From Thermoanaerobaculia bacterium (lineage in GTDB: Bacteria > Acidobacteriota > Thermoanaerobaculia > Multivoradales > Multivoraceae), in NCBI GenBank assembly GCA_022823665.1, contig JAJEHN010000028.1, forward strand, positions 1-64,000: a DNA stretch of 64,000 nt, written 5' to 3'. The position numbers were made by a program, and so were the translations under genes. Positions 53,176 to 62,142 of the stretch are shown here, piece by piece; the first letter of the stretch is position 1; the number at the start of each line of letters is the position of its first letter. Below the pieces are notes generated by a model, which was not told where the DNA came from, made no database searches, and was given only the letters and a program-made list of their open reading frames with translations.

Positions 53176-53358
53176 ATGGCGATCCTGTTTCTCACAATCA
53201 CCGTCATCGCCGTTTCGGTGATCCTCATGTCCGTCGGGGTTCTCCTCAGCGGCCGCTGCCTGCGCGGCTCCTGCGGCGGTCCTGACGTGCTCGGCCCGGA
53301 CGGTGAGCCTCTCAACTGCTCCAACTGCCCGCTGCGCCGCGCGCGGGAGGAAACCTGA
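53176..53358 (+). CDS. nqrM: Na+-NQR maturation protein NqrM
   Basis: 60-residue membrane-anchored protein with one helix (residues 2-24, ending SVGVLL) and four Cys residues: C28 and C33 in CLRGSCGG, C48 and C51 in CSNC. The SVGVxxxGxxxxGSCGG pattern is that of NqrM (DUF539), which is needed to supply iron to the NqrD/NqrE site. ATG at 53176. Its place after apbE completes the nqr gene set. Confidence 0.88.
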   Translation: MAILFLTITVIAVSVILMSVGVLLSGRCLRGSCGGPDVLGPDGEPLNCSNCPLRRAREET

Positions 53359-53372
53359 TCGTCACCGAGGGC

Positions 53373-55547
53373 GTGGCCGAGCGCCCGATCCAGATCACTC
53401 ACCACGGCGAATCGCAGCCGTTTTCCCGCGGGTTGCTCGCCCGCAGCCTTTACGCGGCCGGGCTCGACTTCGACCGGGCCTACCGCCGGGTGGAGCAACT
53501 GCAGCGACAGTTGCAGCACGAAGGCACGACCAGCCTCGAGAAGCGGCGCTTGGCCCGGCGGATCGCCGAGCTCCTCGAGTCGGAAGAGGGCGCCGATACG
53601 GCCGGTCGCTACCGGCTGATCCGGCGCCTGCGGAGGCTCCCGAAGCCGCTGATCCTCTACATCGGCGGCGCCGGAGGCACCGGCAAGTCGACGCTGGCCC
53701 TCGACCTGGCGCCGCAACTCCGCATCTACCGGATCAACGCCACCGACACCGTGCGCCAGGTGATGCGGATGGTGTTCGCGCCGGCGATCCTGCCGGCGCT
53801 CCACGTCTCGAGCTACGAGACGCCGGCGGACCCCTCCAGCGAGTACGGGGCGGGCGCCGCCAACCCCCAGGTGGCGACCCTGGGAGAACAGGCCGCCAGG
53901 GTATGCGTCGGCGTTCGGGCGGTGGTCGAACGGGCGATCGCCGAGAACCTGAGCCTGGTCGTCGAGGGCGTCCACCTGCTGCCGGGCATGGTGCCCTTCA
54001 ACGACCTCGAAGGGGAGGCCTACCAGTTCTTCACGGTGCTCTCGACGCCGGACGAGGAGATCCACCGCAGCCACTTCCTGGCCCGCGAGTCCTTCGCCGG
54101 CAGGCGACCGAACCGGCAGCTCGACCACTTCCGGGTCATTCGCGGACAGCAGCGGCACCTGCTGCGTCTGGCGAAGGAGGCAGGCGTTCCCGTCCTCGAC
54201 ACGACGGATCGCGAGGAGCTGCTTCCGACCGCCATCGCACTGCTCGGCCAGAGCCTCTCCCAGCGCCTGCCGTGGCTCACCCAGGCATCGGCGGAGTCTC
54301 TCAGCGAGAGACGAACCCCGGCTCTCCTTCTGGTCATCGACGGACTCCCCGACCGGCCCCTGCGCTCGCTCGGCGCGCGGACTCCGCTCGAAGCCGCACG
54401 GACGCCCACGCTCGACCGGCTGGCCCGGGAAGGCGCCTGCGGCCTGGCCGACCCGATCGCGCCCGACGTGGTTCCGGATACCGCGTCGGGGAATCTCGCC
54501 CTCTTCGCGCAATCCCCGCGAGTGATGACCCGGGGGCCGATCGAGGCGCTCGGCGCCGGCCTCAAGCTCAAGACGGGGACGATCGCCGTCCGCGGCAACT
54601 TCGCCACCCTGGACGAGCGCGGCTTCGTCGTCGACCGCCGCGCCGGCCGCATCCGCGAGGGCGCCAAGAAACTGGCCAAGGCGATCGACCGCCTGGATCT
54701 GCCCGCCTCGGAACGGGTCAAGGTCCGCGTACGGGCGACGACCGAGCATCGGCTCGCGATCACCCTGCGCGGAGAGGGGCTGACGTCGGCCATCGAGGGC
54801 TCCGACCCCGGCGACGGCGCGCCGTCGGGACGTCCGCTGGTCCCGAGGCCGCTCGATCCGAACGACGACAGCGCCGAGCACACGGCCCGCGTCCTGGCCC
54901 TGTTCGAGCAGGAAGCGCGGCGCGTGCTGGAGCGGCACCCGGTGAACGAGGAGCGGCGGCAGGGCGGCGACCTCCCGGCGAACGCCGTCCTGACCCGGGG
55001 AGTGGGCCGGGTCCACCGGTTGCTGCCGCTCGAGCCGGGCGGCCTGCCGCTCAACGCGGCCTGCATCGGCGGCGACCGGACCGTGATGGGCATCGCCTCA
55101 GCACTCGGCGCTTCGGTGATCCGCCGCCGCGGCATGACCGCGAACGTGGACACGGACCTCTCGCTCAAGTTCGACTGCGCCCTGGAGGCGCTCGAGGAGC
55201 ACGACCTGGTGATGGTCCACGTCAAGGGCGCCGACATCGCCGCCCACGATCGCCGTCCCGATCTGAAGGTCGCCTTCCTGGAACGCCTCGACCGTGAGCT
55301 CGCGACCCTGCTCGACCGCCTGAAGCAACCCGTCCGGGTCGCGGTGACGGCCGATCACGCCACCCTCTCCGAACTGGGCGCTCACGGCGCCGATCCGGTG
55401 CCGGTGCTGATCTGGGGCGACGGAATCACGCCGGACGACGTGACCAGCTACGGCGAGCGCGCCGCCGGGACCGGCAGGCTGAACCGGTTCCCGCTCCAGC
55501 TCCTGATCGAGCGCATCTTCGAACAGTACGGTCCGGAGGCGACCTGA
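53373..55547 (+). CDS. Fusion of 2-phosphoglycerate kinase-like and ApgM-type phosphoglycerate mutase domains
   Basis: 724 residues. Residues ~1-85 look like an ATP-cone (pFSRGLLARSLYAAGLD). Residues ~90-310 are a P-loop kinase with GGAGGTGKST at 98-107, as in archaeal 2-phosphoglycerate kinase, which makes 2,3-bisphosphoglycerate. Residues ~315-724 match the archaeal-type, cofactor-independent phosphoglycerate mutase. Metal ligands D323, D621, H625, D661, H662 and H671 are all present, but the nucleophile position is Thr370 (PDTASGN) rather than Ser. The start is uncertain: GTG at 53373 has its GGAGG about 20 bases away, and CTG at 53355 sits closer. Confidence 0.85.
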   Translation: MAERPIQITHHGESQPFSRGLLARSLYAAGLDFDRAYRRVEQLQRQLQHEGTTSLEKRRLARRIAELLESEEGADTAGRYRLIRRLRRLPKPLILYIGGAGGTGKSTLALDLAPQLRIYRINATDTVRQVMRMVFAPAILPALHVSSYETPADPSSEYGAGAANPQVATLGEQAARVCVGVRAVVERAIAENLSLVVEGVHLLPGMVPFNDLEGEAYQFFTVLSTPDEEIHRSHFLARESFAGRRPNRQLDHFRVIRGQQRHLLRLAKEAGVPVLDTTDREELLPTAIALLGQSLSQRLPWLTQASAESLSERRTPALLLVIDGLPDRPLRSLGARTPLEAARTPTLDRLAREGACGLADPIAPDVVPDTASGNLALFAQSPRVMTRGPIEALGAGLKLKTGTIAVRGNFATLDERGFVVDRRAGRIREGAKKLAKAIDRLDLPASERVKVRVRATTEHRLAITLRGEGLTSAIEGSDPGDGAPSGRPLVPRPLDPNDDSAEHTARVLALFEQEARRVLERHPVNEERRQGGDLPANAVLTRGVGRVHRLLPLEPGGLPLNAACIGGDRTVMGIASALGASVIRRRGMTANVDTDLSLKFDCALEALEEHDLVMVHVKGADIAAHDRRPDLKVAFLERLDRELATLLDRLKQPVRVAVTADHATLSELGAHGADPVPVLIWGDGITPDDVTSYGERAAGTGRLNRFPLQLLIERIFEQYGPEAT

Positions 55548-56066
55548 GTGGCGAAGAAAATCGAGCGCCCGGTTCAGCGCCGCGCGGATCTGGCGGGCGG
55601 CCGCGGTTTCGCCTGCGTGGCGCTCGACCGCCCCGCCGATCCCGTCAACGTCGGCCACGTCCTGCGGGCGGCGCTCTGCTTCGAGGCCCGCATGATCATC
55701 CTGGGCCAGCCATCCGAAGACATCGACATCCGGCGGCTGCCGACCGATCCGACCCGCGCCTACCGGCACGTCCCGGTGATCGAGGTGGAGGATCTGCTCG
55801 AGGCGGCTCCCCGCGACACGGCCGTGGTCGCGGTCGAAATCGTCCCGGACGCGATCGCGCTTCCCGATTTCGTTCACCCGGAGCGGGCCTGCTACGTGTT
55901 CGGACCGGAGAGCGGTTCGGTTTCCGAGCGCATCCTGAAGCGGAGCGACCACCTCCTTCGCGTTCCCACCGCGGTCTCGCTGAACCTCGGCATGACGGTC
56001 GGCGTCGTGCTCTACGACCGCTGCGCCGACCGCTGGCGCCGGAAGCGCCGGGAGCGGAACGGCTGA
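55548..56066 (+). CDS. SpoU/TrmH-family RNA methyltransferase
   Basis: 172-residue knotted (SPOUT) methyltransferase that 2'-O-methylates tRNA or rRNA in the family. Motif 1 DPVNVGHVLRAA, motif 2 FGPESGSVSE, motif 3 VPTAVSLNLGMTVGVVLYD. No N-terminal RNA-binding extension, so closest in shape to TrmH/TrmL; the target nucleotide is not clear. GTG start directly after the stop of the fusion gene. Confidence 0.9.
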   Translation: MAKKIERPVQRRADLAGGRGFACVALDRPADPVNVGHVLRAALCFEARMIILGQPSEDIDIRRLPTDPTRAYRHVPVIEVEDLLEAAPRDTAVVAVEIVPDAIALPDFVHPERACYVFGPESGSVSERILKRSDHLLRVPTAVSLNLGMTVGVVLYDRCADRWRRKRRERNG

Positions 56067-56067
56067 G

Positions 56068-56760
56068 TCAGCTCTCCCCCGGCGACGTCGCCGTCTCGGC
56101 AAAGAGCGACAGCAGGGGAAGCCCGAGCCGCTCGCGCACCAGGCGGCGCACCAGGCGCTGACGAAGTTCCGGCAGCCTCTCCTCGTCCACCCGTCCCGCC
56201 GTTCCTCGCAGGGCCTCGTCGGCCCCCGCCAGGACGGCCTCGCGGTCCGCCGGCGCGAGGCCGTCGAACGCCCCCGCGACCAGTTCGAGATCGAGTTCGG
56301 CCAACCGGGCCTCGACCTCCGGGGCCGTGCCGCCGACCTTCATCAACCTGCTCCGCCAGAGCTCGACATCCGCCAGGGTCGGCGGCAGTGCGGAAGCCAG
56401 CGCTCCAAGCCGCCCCGGCACGTCGATCGCTGATGGTTGCCGCCGCACCGGCGGTGCCGCCCCGAGTTCCCGATACTCCGCCCATGCCTTCTCCACCGCC
56501 GGACGGCAGTAACGCAGGCTGCTGACGTTCCTCTGCTTCAACTCCGGCGAGGCCGCCTGCCGTTCAGCGCGCCGCTCGAAGACTCTCCGGATGCTCTCGA
56601 GCACGAGATGAAGCGGGACGCCCTGCTGCCGCCAGCCGTCCGCCAGTCGCCAGTCGGCGGGACTCAGGAGCAGGGGCGCTCCCCGCAGCCGGATGAACTC
56701 CTCCTCGATCGCCTCGAAGTAGCCGCGGTCCCCGCTGCCGGGATCCGCTCCGGACGTCAC
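56068..56760 (-). CDS. Hypothetical protein
   Basis: 230 residues, soluble, mostly helical by composition. I do not recognise a family. The N-terminus YFEAIEEEFIRLRGAPLLLSPADWRLADGWRQ with a following VFERRAERQA helix suggests a small helical domain. The rest is Ala/Leu/Arg/Glu-rich with few aromatic residues. GTG start overlaps the birA stop (GTGA), so it is the last gene of the degP-valS-birA string. Confidence 0.7.
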   Translation of the reverse strand: MTSGADPGSGDRGYFEAIEEEFIRLRGAPLLLSPADWRLADGWRQQGVPLHLVLESIRRVFERRAERQAASPELKQRNVSSLRYCRPAVEKAWAEYRELGAAPPVRRQPSAIDVPGRLGALASALPPTLADVELWRSRLMKVGGTAPEVEARLAELDLELVAGAFDGLAPADREAVLAGADEALRGTAGRVDEERLPELRQRLVRRLVRERLGLPLLSLFAETATSPGES

Positions 56761-57578
56761 GCCTCGATGACCTCGCCCGAGGCGATCGTGCGCAGGCCGG
56801 CGGAGGTCCGCAGCCGAAAGCGTCCACCGTCATCGAAGCCCGCGAACCGGCCGGCAACCGTCTCGCCGCCGATCCGGCAGCTCACTTCGTCTCCCTCGCG
56901 ATGGACGGTGCAGCGACGGTAGGCATCCAGCGTGTACTCCACGTCTCCCGCACGACCCAACTCGGCTTCCAGCGACGTGGCGAGCCGTGCGGCGACGGCC
57001 GCCTGCGAAGGCCGGCTCCCGGCTTCGAGCGCGATCGACGTCGCGACCGGCGTCGGCAGATCGCCTGCTTCGCCGAAGTCGTAGTTCACGCCGAAACCGA
57101 TCAGGGCCACCGTCTCGCCGCCGTTGCCGACCACCGTCTCGATCAGGATGCCGGCGATCTTTCGGCCGTCGACGAGCACGTCGTTCGGCCACTTCAGGCC
57201 CGCGCTTCCATCGACGAAGCCGGCCAACGCGCGGCACACGCCGATGCCGGCCAGAAGCGGCAAAGCCCCGAGCTGATCCTCCAGGGAACCACCCGCCCCG
57301 GCGATCGGCAACGGCTGCAGCCAGGTGCAGTAGAGACCGCGTCCCGCGGTGCTGACCCAGGAGCGGCCCTGTCGACCCCGGCCCGCCGTCTGTTCGAACG
57401 CCACGACCAGGGCGGTCGGCGGCGTCGACTCCTCTTCGAAGAACCGCTCGGCCAGTGCCTTGACGAAGCGGTTCGTCGAATCGACCGTGTCGATCAGCAC
57501 CAGGTTGCCCGGCAGGCGCGGCGTCCAGGCCAGCAGCTCCCCGGTGAACTGGTCGAATGCCTCGGAGCGATCCGCCAT
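56757..57578 (-). CDS. birA: Biotin-[acetyl-CoA-carboxylase] ligase
   Basis: Attaches biotin to the carboxyl carrier protein. 273 residues, group I (no N-terminal DNA-binding domain, so no repressor role). IDTVDSTNRFVK, the biotinyl-AMP loop AGRGRQGRSWVS, and KWPNDVLVDGRKIAGILIE are the catalytic motifs. The C-terminal domain ends FDDGGRFRLRTSAG. Twenty bases downstream of valS. Confidence 0.94.
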   Translation of the reverse strand: MADRSEAFDQFTGELLAWTPRLPGNLVLIDTVDSTNRFVKALAERFFEEESTPPTALVVAFEQTAGRGRQGRSWVSTAGRGLYCTWLQPLPIAGAGGSLEDQLGALPLLAGIGVCRALAGFVDGSAGLKWPNDVLVDGRKIAGILIETVVGNGGETVALIGFGVNYDFGEAGDLPTPVATSIALEAGSRPSQAAVAARLATSLEAELGRAGDVEYTLDAYRRCTVHREGDEVSCRIGGETVAGRFAGFDDGGRFRLRTSAGLRTIASGEVIEA

Positions 57579-57598
57579 AGGGGCGCGAAGGGTAGCAG

Positions 57599-60313
57599 CT
57601 AGGCGTCGAGCGCTTCGGCCATCCGCTGGCGACGTTCCTCCAGTTCGGCGAGCCGGCTGCGGTTGCCCTCGACCACGTGGGCCGGTGCCTTCTCGAGAAA
57701 CCCGGGGTTCGAGAGACGGCCCCGGGCGCCGGCGATCTCGGCGTCGATCTTCTGCAGATCGCTGGCGACCCTGGCGCGCTCGGACTCGCTCATCTCGGGC
57801 GCCTCGACCTCGAACGCGAGGTTCACGCCGCCGGCGCGATCACGGACCGACCCGGCCGGTCCGTGACCGGCGGTCACCTGGGCGACACCGGCAACGGCGC
57901 CCAGCAGGGATTCCTGTTCGACGACGAAGGCGATGAGGTCCCGGTCGCCGTCCTCCACGAAGACGGACATCTTCGCGGCCCCGGCGAGGTTCCGCTCGCG
58001 CCGCAGACTCCGGACCGCCTGGACCACGGCGATCACGGCGTCCATGCCCCGCTCGACTTCGTCCGAAATCAGGTCGTCGTCGCTCAGCGGGTAAGCCTGA
58101 AGCGCGATGCTCTCCGGGTCCCCGGAGCCGGCAGCCGAAGCGCGCGGCAGGCGCTGCCAGAGCTCCTCGGTCAGGTGCGGCATCACCGGATGCAGCAGCC
58201 GCAGGCTCGCTTCGAGCGTGAACAGAACGGTCTCAGCGGCCCGCGGCCGCGGCGCCTTTCCCGACAGGGCCGGCTTCGCGAACTCGATGTACCAGTCGCA
58301 GAGCTCGTGCCAGAAGAAGTGGTAGAGCGCGTTGCAGGCCCGGTCGAAACGAAACTCCTCGAGCGCCTCGTCGACCGTGGCCGCGGTGGCCGACAGGCGG
58401 GAGAGGATCCAACGTTCGGGCGCCGCCAGATCGTCGCCGAGCAACTCGGCGGTGGAACCCGGAACGCTCGCCCCCTCGGTGCGCGCCAGAGCGAACCGGA
58501 CCGCGTTCCAGATCTTGTTGCCGAAGGCCCGGTAGCCGGCCATCCGCTCCAGGTCGAGCGGAACGTCGCGCCCCGGCACGTCGAGAACCGCCAGGGTGAA
58601 GCGCATCGCGTCCGCCCCGTACTCCTCGATCAGGTCCATCGGGTCGACCGTGTTGCCCTTGGTCTTCGACATCTTCTCGCCGTCCGCGTCCCGAACGAGT
58701 CCGGTCAGGTGAACCATCCGGAAGGGCACGTCGCCGTAGAGGTGCTGCGACAGCATGACCATGCGCGCCACCCAGAAGAACAGGATGTCGAAGCCGGTGA
58801 TCAGGACCTCGGTCGGGTACCAGGTGCCGAGGTCGGCCGCCTCCTCGTCCGGCCAGCCCAGCGTGGAGATCGGCCACAGGCCGGACGAGAACCAGGTGTC
58901 CAGAACGTCCGGGTCCCGCGTCAGCTCGGTCGTGCCCGCCTGTTCCTCGGCCGCGGCTCGATCCATCGCCACGTAGCACGCGCCGTCCGCGTCGTACCAG
59001 GCCGGAATGCGGTGCCCCCACCAGAGCTGGCGTGAGATCACCCACGGCCGGATGTTCCTGAGCCAATGCTCCCAGGTCCGGTCCCAGGAGGAAGGAACCA
59101 GCCTGATGTCCCCGTTCTCGACCGACGCGAGGGCTTCCTGCGCCATGCCGGAAACGTCCGCGAACCACTGCGGCGACAGCATCGGCTCGACCGGCTCGCC
59201 GCTCCGCTGGGAATGGCCGACGCTGTGGACGTGGGGCTCGACCTTGACCAGCCGCCCCTCGGCCTCCAGCCGTTCCGCCACGCGGCGCCGGGCCTCGAAG
59301 CGGTCCAGGCCTTCGAAATCGGCACCCGCCTCGGCGGTCATCCGACCGTCGAAGTCGATCACGCGCACCCCCGGCAGGTCATGGCGGCGGCCGATTTCGT
59401 AGTCGTTCGGATCGTGGAAGGGCGTCACCTTGACCAGCCCGGTGCCGAACTCGGGGTCGACGTGCTCGTCCGCGACCAGCCGGAGCCGCCGGCCGAGGAG
59501 GGGCAGCCTGGCCGTGCGGCCGGCGAGGCGGCGGTAGCGCTCGTCCTCCGGGTGAAAGGCGACGGCAGTATCCCCGAGCATCGTCTCCGGCCGCGTAGTG
59601 GCCACGACCAGCGGCTCCTCGGCCGTGGAGCTTTCCGCGAGCGGCTCCAGGGAGTAAGCGAGGTGGTAGAGGCGGCCCTCGACCTCGCGGTTCTCCACCT
59701 CGAGGTCGGAAACCGCCGTCCTCAGCACCGGCGACCAGTTGACCATGTGCTCGCCGCGGTAGATCAGGCCCTCTTCGTGAAGGCGCACGAAGGCGGTGCG
59801 CACCGCGCGCGCCAGACCGTCGTCCAGCGTGAACCGCTCGCGGGACCAGTCGCAGGAAGCACCCAGACGCTGCAACTGACCGCGGATGTTCGCGTGGTAC
59901 TCGTGCTTCCACTGCCAGACCCGCTCGACGAACTTCTCCCTGCCGAGCTCGATCCGGCTGGAGCCCTGCTCTTCCAGGTGCCGCTCGACCATGAGCTGGG
60001 TCGCGATGCCGGCGTGATCCGTTCCGGGCAGCCACAGCGCGTTGTCCCCTCGCATCCGCCGCCAGCGCGTGACCAGATCCTGCAGGGTGCTCTGCAGGGC
60101 ATGCCCCATGTGCAGCTTGCCGGTGACGTTCGGCGGCGGTATGAGGATGCAGTAGGGCTTCGGCCCCTTGCCTTCCGGATCGGCAGCACAGCGGTACAGG
60201 TCCTGTTCGTCCCACCACGCCTGCCACTTGCCTTCGTAGGAGGCAGGCTCGAAGCGCTTCTCCATCGCTGGTGTCTGCGCTTGCGCGTTGGCGGAGGGTC
60301 CGCCGCCCGCCAT
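57599..60313 (-). CDS. valS: Valine-tRNA ligase
   Basis: 904-residue class I synthetase. The HIGH motif is HMGH at residues 68-71 (PPPNVTGKLHMGHAL), an editing (CP1) domain lies between ~190 and 350, and KMSKS appears as EKMSKTKGNTVDP. A C-terminal coiled-coil arm (ARVASDLQKIDAEIAGARGRL to LEERRQRMAEAL) is present, as in bacterial ValRS. ATG at 60313 shares one base with the stop of the B12-binding gene (TGATG). An internal ATG 16 codons in (MEKRFEPASYEGKW) is also plausible. Confidence 0.97.
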   Translation of the reverse strand: MAGGGPSANAQAQTPAMEKRFEPASYEGKWQAWWDEQDLYRCAADPEGKGPKPYCILIPPPNVTGKLHMGHALQSTLQDLVTRWRRMRGDNALWLPGTDHAGIATQLMVERHLEEQGSSRIELGREKFVERVWQWKHEYHANIRGQLQRLGASCDWSRERFTLDDGLARAVRTAFVRLHEEGLIYRGEHMVNWSPVLRTAVSDLEVENREVEGRLYHLAYSLEPLAESSTAEEPLVVATTRPETMLGDTAVAFHPEDERYRRLAGRTARLPLLGRRLRLVADEHVDPEFGTGLVKVTPFHDPNDYEIGRRHDLPGVRVIDFDGRMTAEAGADFEGLDRFEARRRVAERLEAEGRLVKVEPHVHSVGHSQRSGEPVEPMLSPQWFADVSGMAQEALASVENGDIRLVPSSWDRTWEHWLRNIRPWVISRQLWWGHRIPAWYDADGACYVAMDRAAAEEQAGTTELTRDPDVLDTWFSSGLWPISTLGWPDEEAADLGTWYPTEVLITGFDILFFWVARMVMLSQHLYGDVPFRMVHLTGLVRDADGEKMSKTKGNTVDPMDLIEEYGADAMRFTLAVLDVPGRDVPLDLERMAGYRAFGNKIWNAVRFALARTEGASVPGSTAELLGDDLAAPERWILSRLSATAATVDEALEEFRFDRACNALYHFFWHELCDWYIEFAKPALSGKAPRPRAAETVLFTLEASLRLLHPVMPHLTEELWQRLPRASAAGSGDPESIALQAYPLSDDDLISDEVERGMDAVIAVVQAVRSLRRERNLAGAAKMSVFVEDGDRDLIAFVVEQESLLGAVAGVAQVTAGHGPAGSVRDRAGGVNLAFEVEAPEMSESERARVASDLQKIDAEIAGARGRLSNPGFLEKAPAHVVEGNRSRLAELEERRQRMAEALDA

Positions 60314-60756
60314 CAGCGACCGGCCCCGCCGGCCGGCCCCGCGGCCGCCAGCCGGCGGTTCAGGTACTCGACGATCGCGGCCGTGCTGGAGCCAGGCGGA
60401 AAGACCTCGTCCACGCCGGCGGCCTTGAGCTCCGCGATGTCCGCGTCGGGAACGATGCCCCCGGCAAACACGAGCACGTCGTCGGCCCCGGCGGCGTGCA
60501 GACCCTCCACCACCTCCGGCAGCAGGGTGTTGTGGGCGCCGGAGAGGATCGACAGACCGACGGCCCGCACGTCTTCCTGCACGGCCGCGGCGACGATCTG
60601 CTCCGGCGTCTTCCGAAGACCGGTGTAGATCACCTCGAATCCCGCGTCGCGCAGGGCGCGCGCGACCACCTTGGCGCCACGGTCGTGGCCGTCCAGCCCG
60701 GGCTTGGCGACAAGGATCCGGTGCGGAGCCAGGGCTCCAGGCCGCTCGGCGATCAA
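60313..60756 (-). CDS. Stand-alone cobalamin (B12)-binding domain protein
   Basis: 147 residues, essentially only the B12-binding Rossmann domain. [17 protein letters not shown] holds the D-x-H-x-x-G motif with the cobalt-ligating His24; LSILSGAH and FAGGIVP follow. This is the methylmalonyl-CoA mutase C-terminal/small-subunit type, but no catalytic large subunit is in the window. TTG start at 60756 overlaps the response-regulator stop (TTGA). Confidence 0.88.
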   Translation of the reverse strand: MIAERPGALAPHRILVAKPGLDGHDRGAKVVARALRDAGFEVIYTGLRKTPEQIVAAAVQEDVRAVGLSILSGAHNTLLPEVVEGLHAAGADDVLVFAGGIVPDADIAELKAAGVDEVFPPGSSTAAIVEYLNRRLAAAGPAGGAGR

Positions 60757-62120
60757 GGCGCCGCCTCCCGGCGTAGCCCGTACTGCTCCATCTTCTTGTA
60801 CAGGTTGCTCCTCGGCGTCCCGATGGCCTTCGCGGTACGGGTCACGTTCCAGCCGTGCTCCTCGAGCTTCTTCGCCAGGTACATTCGTTCCGAACTCTCC
60901 CTGAACTCGCGCAGGGTGGGAAGCGCGAGAATAGCCTCCGAGAGGCCGCCACGCACGGAACCCGCAAGACCGAGGACGGCTGCCCGGTCGATCCTGTCGC
61001 CCGGGCTCAGGATCAGCACGCGCTCCAGCAGGTTCTTCAGTTCCCGGACGTTGCCGCGCCACGGCATCGCCTGCAACTGCCGTATCGCACCCGGGGTCAG
61101 GCTCTTCTGGCGGTAGTTGTTCTCGATCGCAAAACGCTCGATGAAGTGCTCCACCAGCAACGGGAGATCCTCAAGCCGCTCGCGCAGCGGCGGCGCGTGT
61201 ACCGGCACGACGTTCAGACGGTAGAAGAGATCCTCGCGAAAGCGTCCGGCCTCGATCTCCGCCGGAAGATCGCGGTGTGTCGCGGCCACGACACGGACAT
61301 CGACCGTCGTCGCCATCCTGGCCCCGACCGGTTCGATCTCGCCGCTCTGGAGGGCGCGCAGCACCTTCGCCTGGGTCCGGGCGGACATGTCGCCGATCTC
61401 GTCCAGAAAGATCGTGCCGCCGTCGGCGGCCGTGAACTTCCCCACCTGGCGTCGCACCGCGCCGGTAAAGGCGCCCTTCTCATGACCGAACAGCTCGGAC
61501 TCGATCAACTCGTCCGGAATGGCGGCGCAGTTGACCTGGACCAAGGGCATTTCGCTGCGCTGGCTGCCGGCGTGAATCGCACGCGCGACGAGCTCCTTGC
61601 CGACTCCGCTCTCGCCCGTGATCAGCACGGTGGCCGGAGTCGGTGCGGCGCGCTCGATCGTGCCCCGGAGGTCCTTCATCGCCGGGGACTCTCCGACCAG
61701 CTCGGAGGGAGCCCGCCTGAGTTCCCGGTTCTCGTCCCGGAGCCGTTGCCGTTCGACGGCGTTCCGAAGCGCCAGCAGCACCCGGTCGCGCTCCAATGGC
61801 TTCTCCAGGAAGTCGTACGCCCCCAGGCGTGTCGCCTCGACGGCCGCGGCGATGTCTCCGTGGCCGCTGATCATGACGACCGGCATGTCGTGGCCCCGCT
61901 CCCGCAAGCCCGACAGCGTCGACAGACCGTCCATCTCGGGCATCTTGATGTCGAGCAGGACGGCGGCCGGAGGCCTCGTCATCACTCGCCTCAGCGCTTC
62001 CCGGCCGTTCGCCGCCTCGTCGACGCGGTAGCGCTCGAACTCGAGGATCATCCGGAGCGACGCCCGAATCGACTCCTCGTCGTCGACCACGAGCACCCGC
62101 GGGCCTGTGGGCCGCGTCAA
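60753..62120 (-). CDS. NtrC-family sigma-54-dependent response regulator
   Basis: 455 residues. The receiver domain ([12 protein letters not shown], phospho-acceptor D57 in [11 protein letters not shown]) is followed by an AAA+ domain ([15 protein letters not shown]alker A, GAFTGA sigma-54 contact loop). A Fis-type helix-turn-helix ends the protein ([21 protein letters not shown]). It activates sigma-54 promoters when phosphorylated. No histidine kinase is beside it. TTG start at 62120, preceded by GGAGG about 9 bases upstream, and 22 bases after the degP stop. Confidence 0.94.
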   Translation of the reverse strand: MTRPTGPRVLVVDDEESIRASLRMILEFERYRVDEAANGREALRRVMTRPPAAVLLDIKMPEMDGLSTLSGLRERGHDMPVVMISGHGDIAAAVEATRLGAYDFLEKPLERDRVLLALRNAVERQRLRDENRELRRAPSELVGESPAMKDLRGTIERAAPTPATVLITGESGVGKELVARAIHAGSQRSEMPLVQVNCAAIPDELIESELFGHEKGAFTGAVRRQVGKFTAADGGTIFLDEIGDMSARTQAKVLRALQSGEIEPVGARMATTVDVRVVAATHRDLPAEIEAGRFREDLFYRLNVVPVHAPPLRERLEDLPLLVEHFIERFAIENNYRQKSLTPGAIRQLQAMPWRGNVRELKNLLERVLILSPGDRIDRAAVLGLAGSVRGGLSEAILALPTLREFRESSERMYLAKKLEEHGWNVTRTAKAIGTPRSNLYKKMEQYGLRREAAP

Positions 62121-62142
62121 GGGAAAGACCTCCGCGGAAACG

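Noticed and set aside
52728..55016. Open frame of 762 codons on the minus strand opposite the kinase-mutase fusion
   Set aside because: No domain is recognisable. Its similarity to a plus-strand frame near 51614 comes only from the shared inverted-repeat element.
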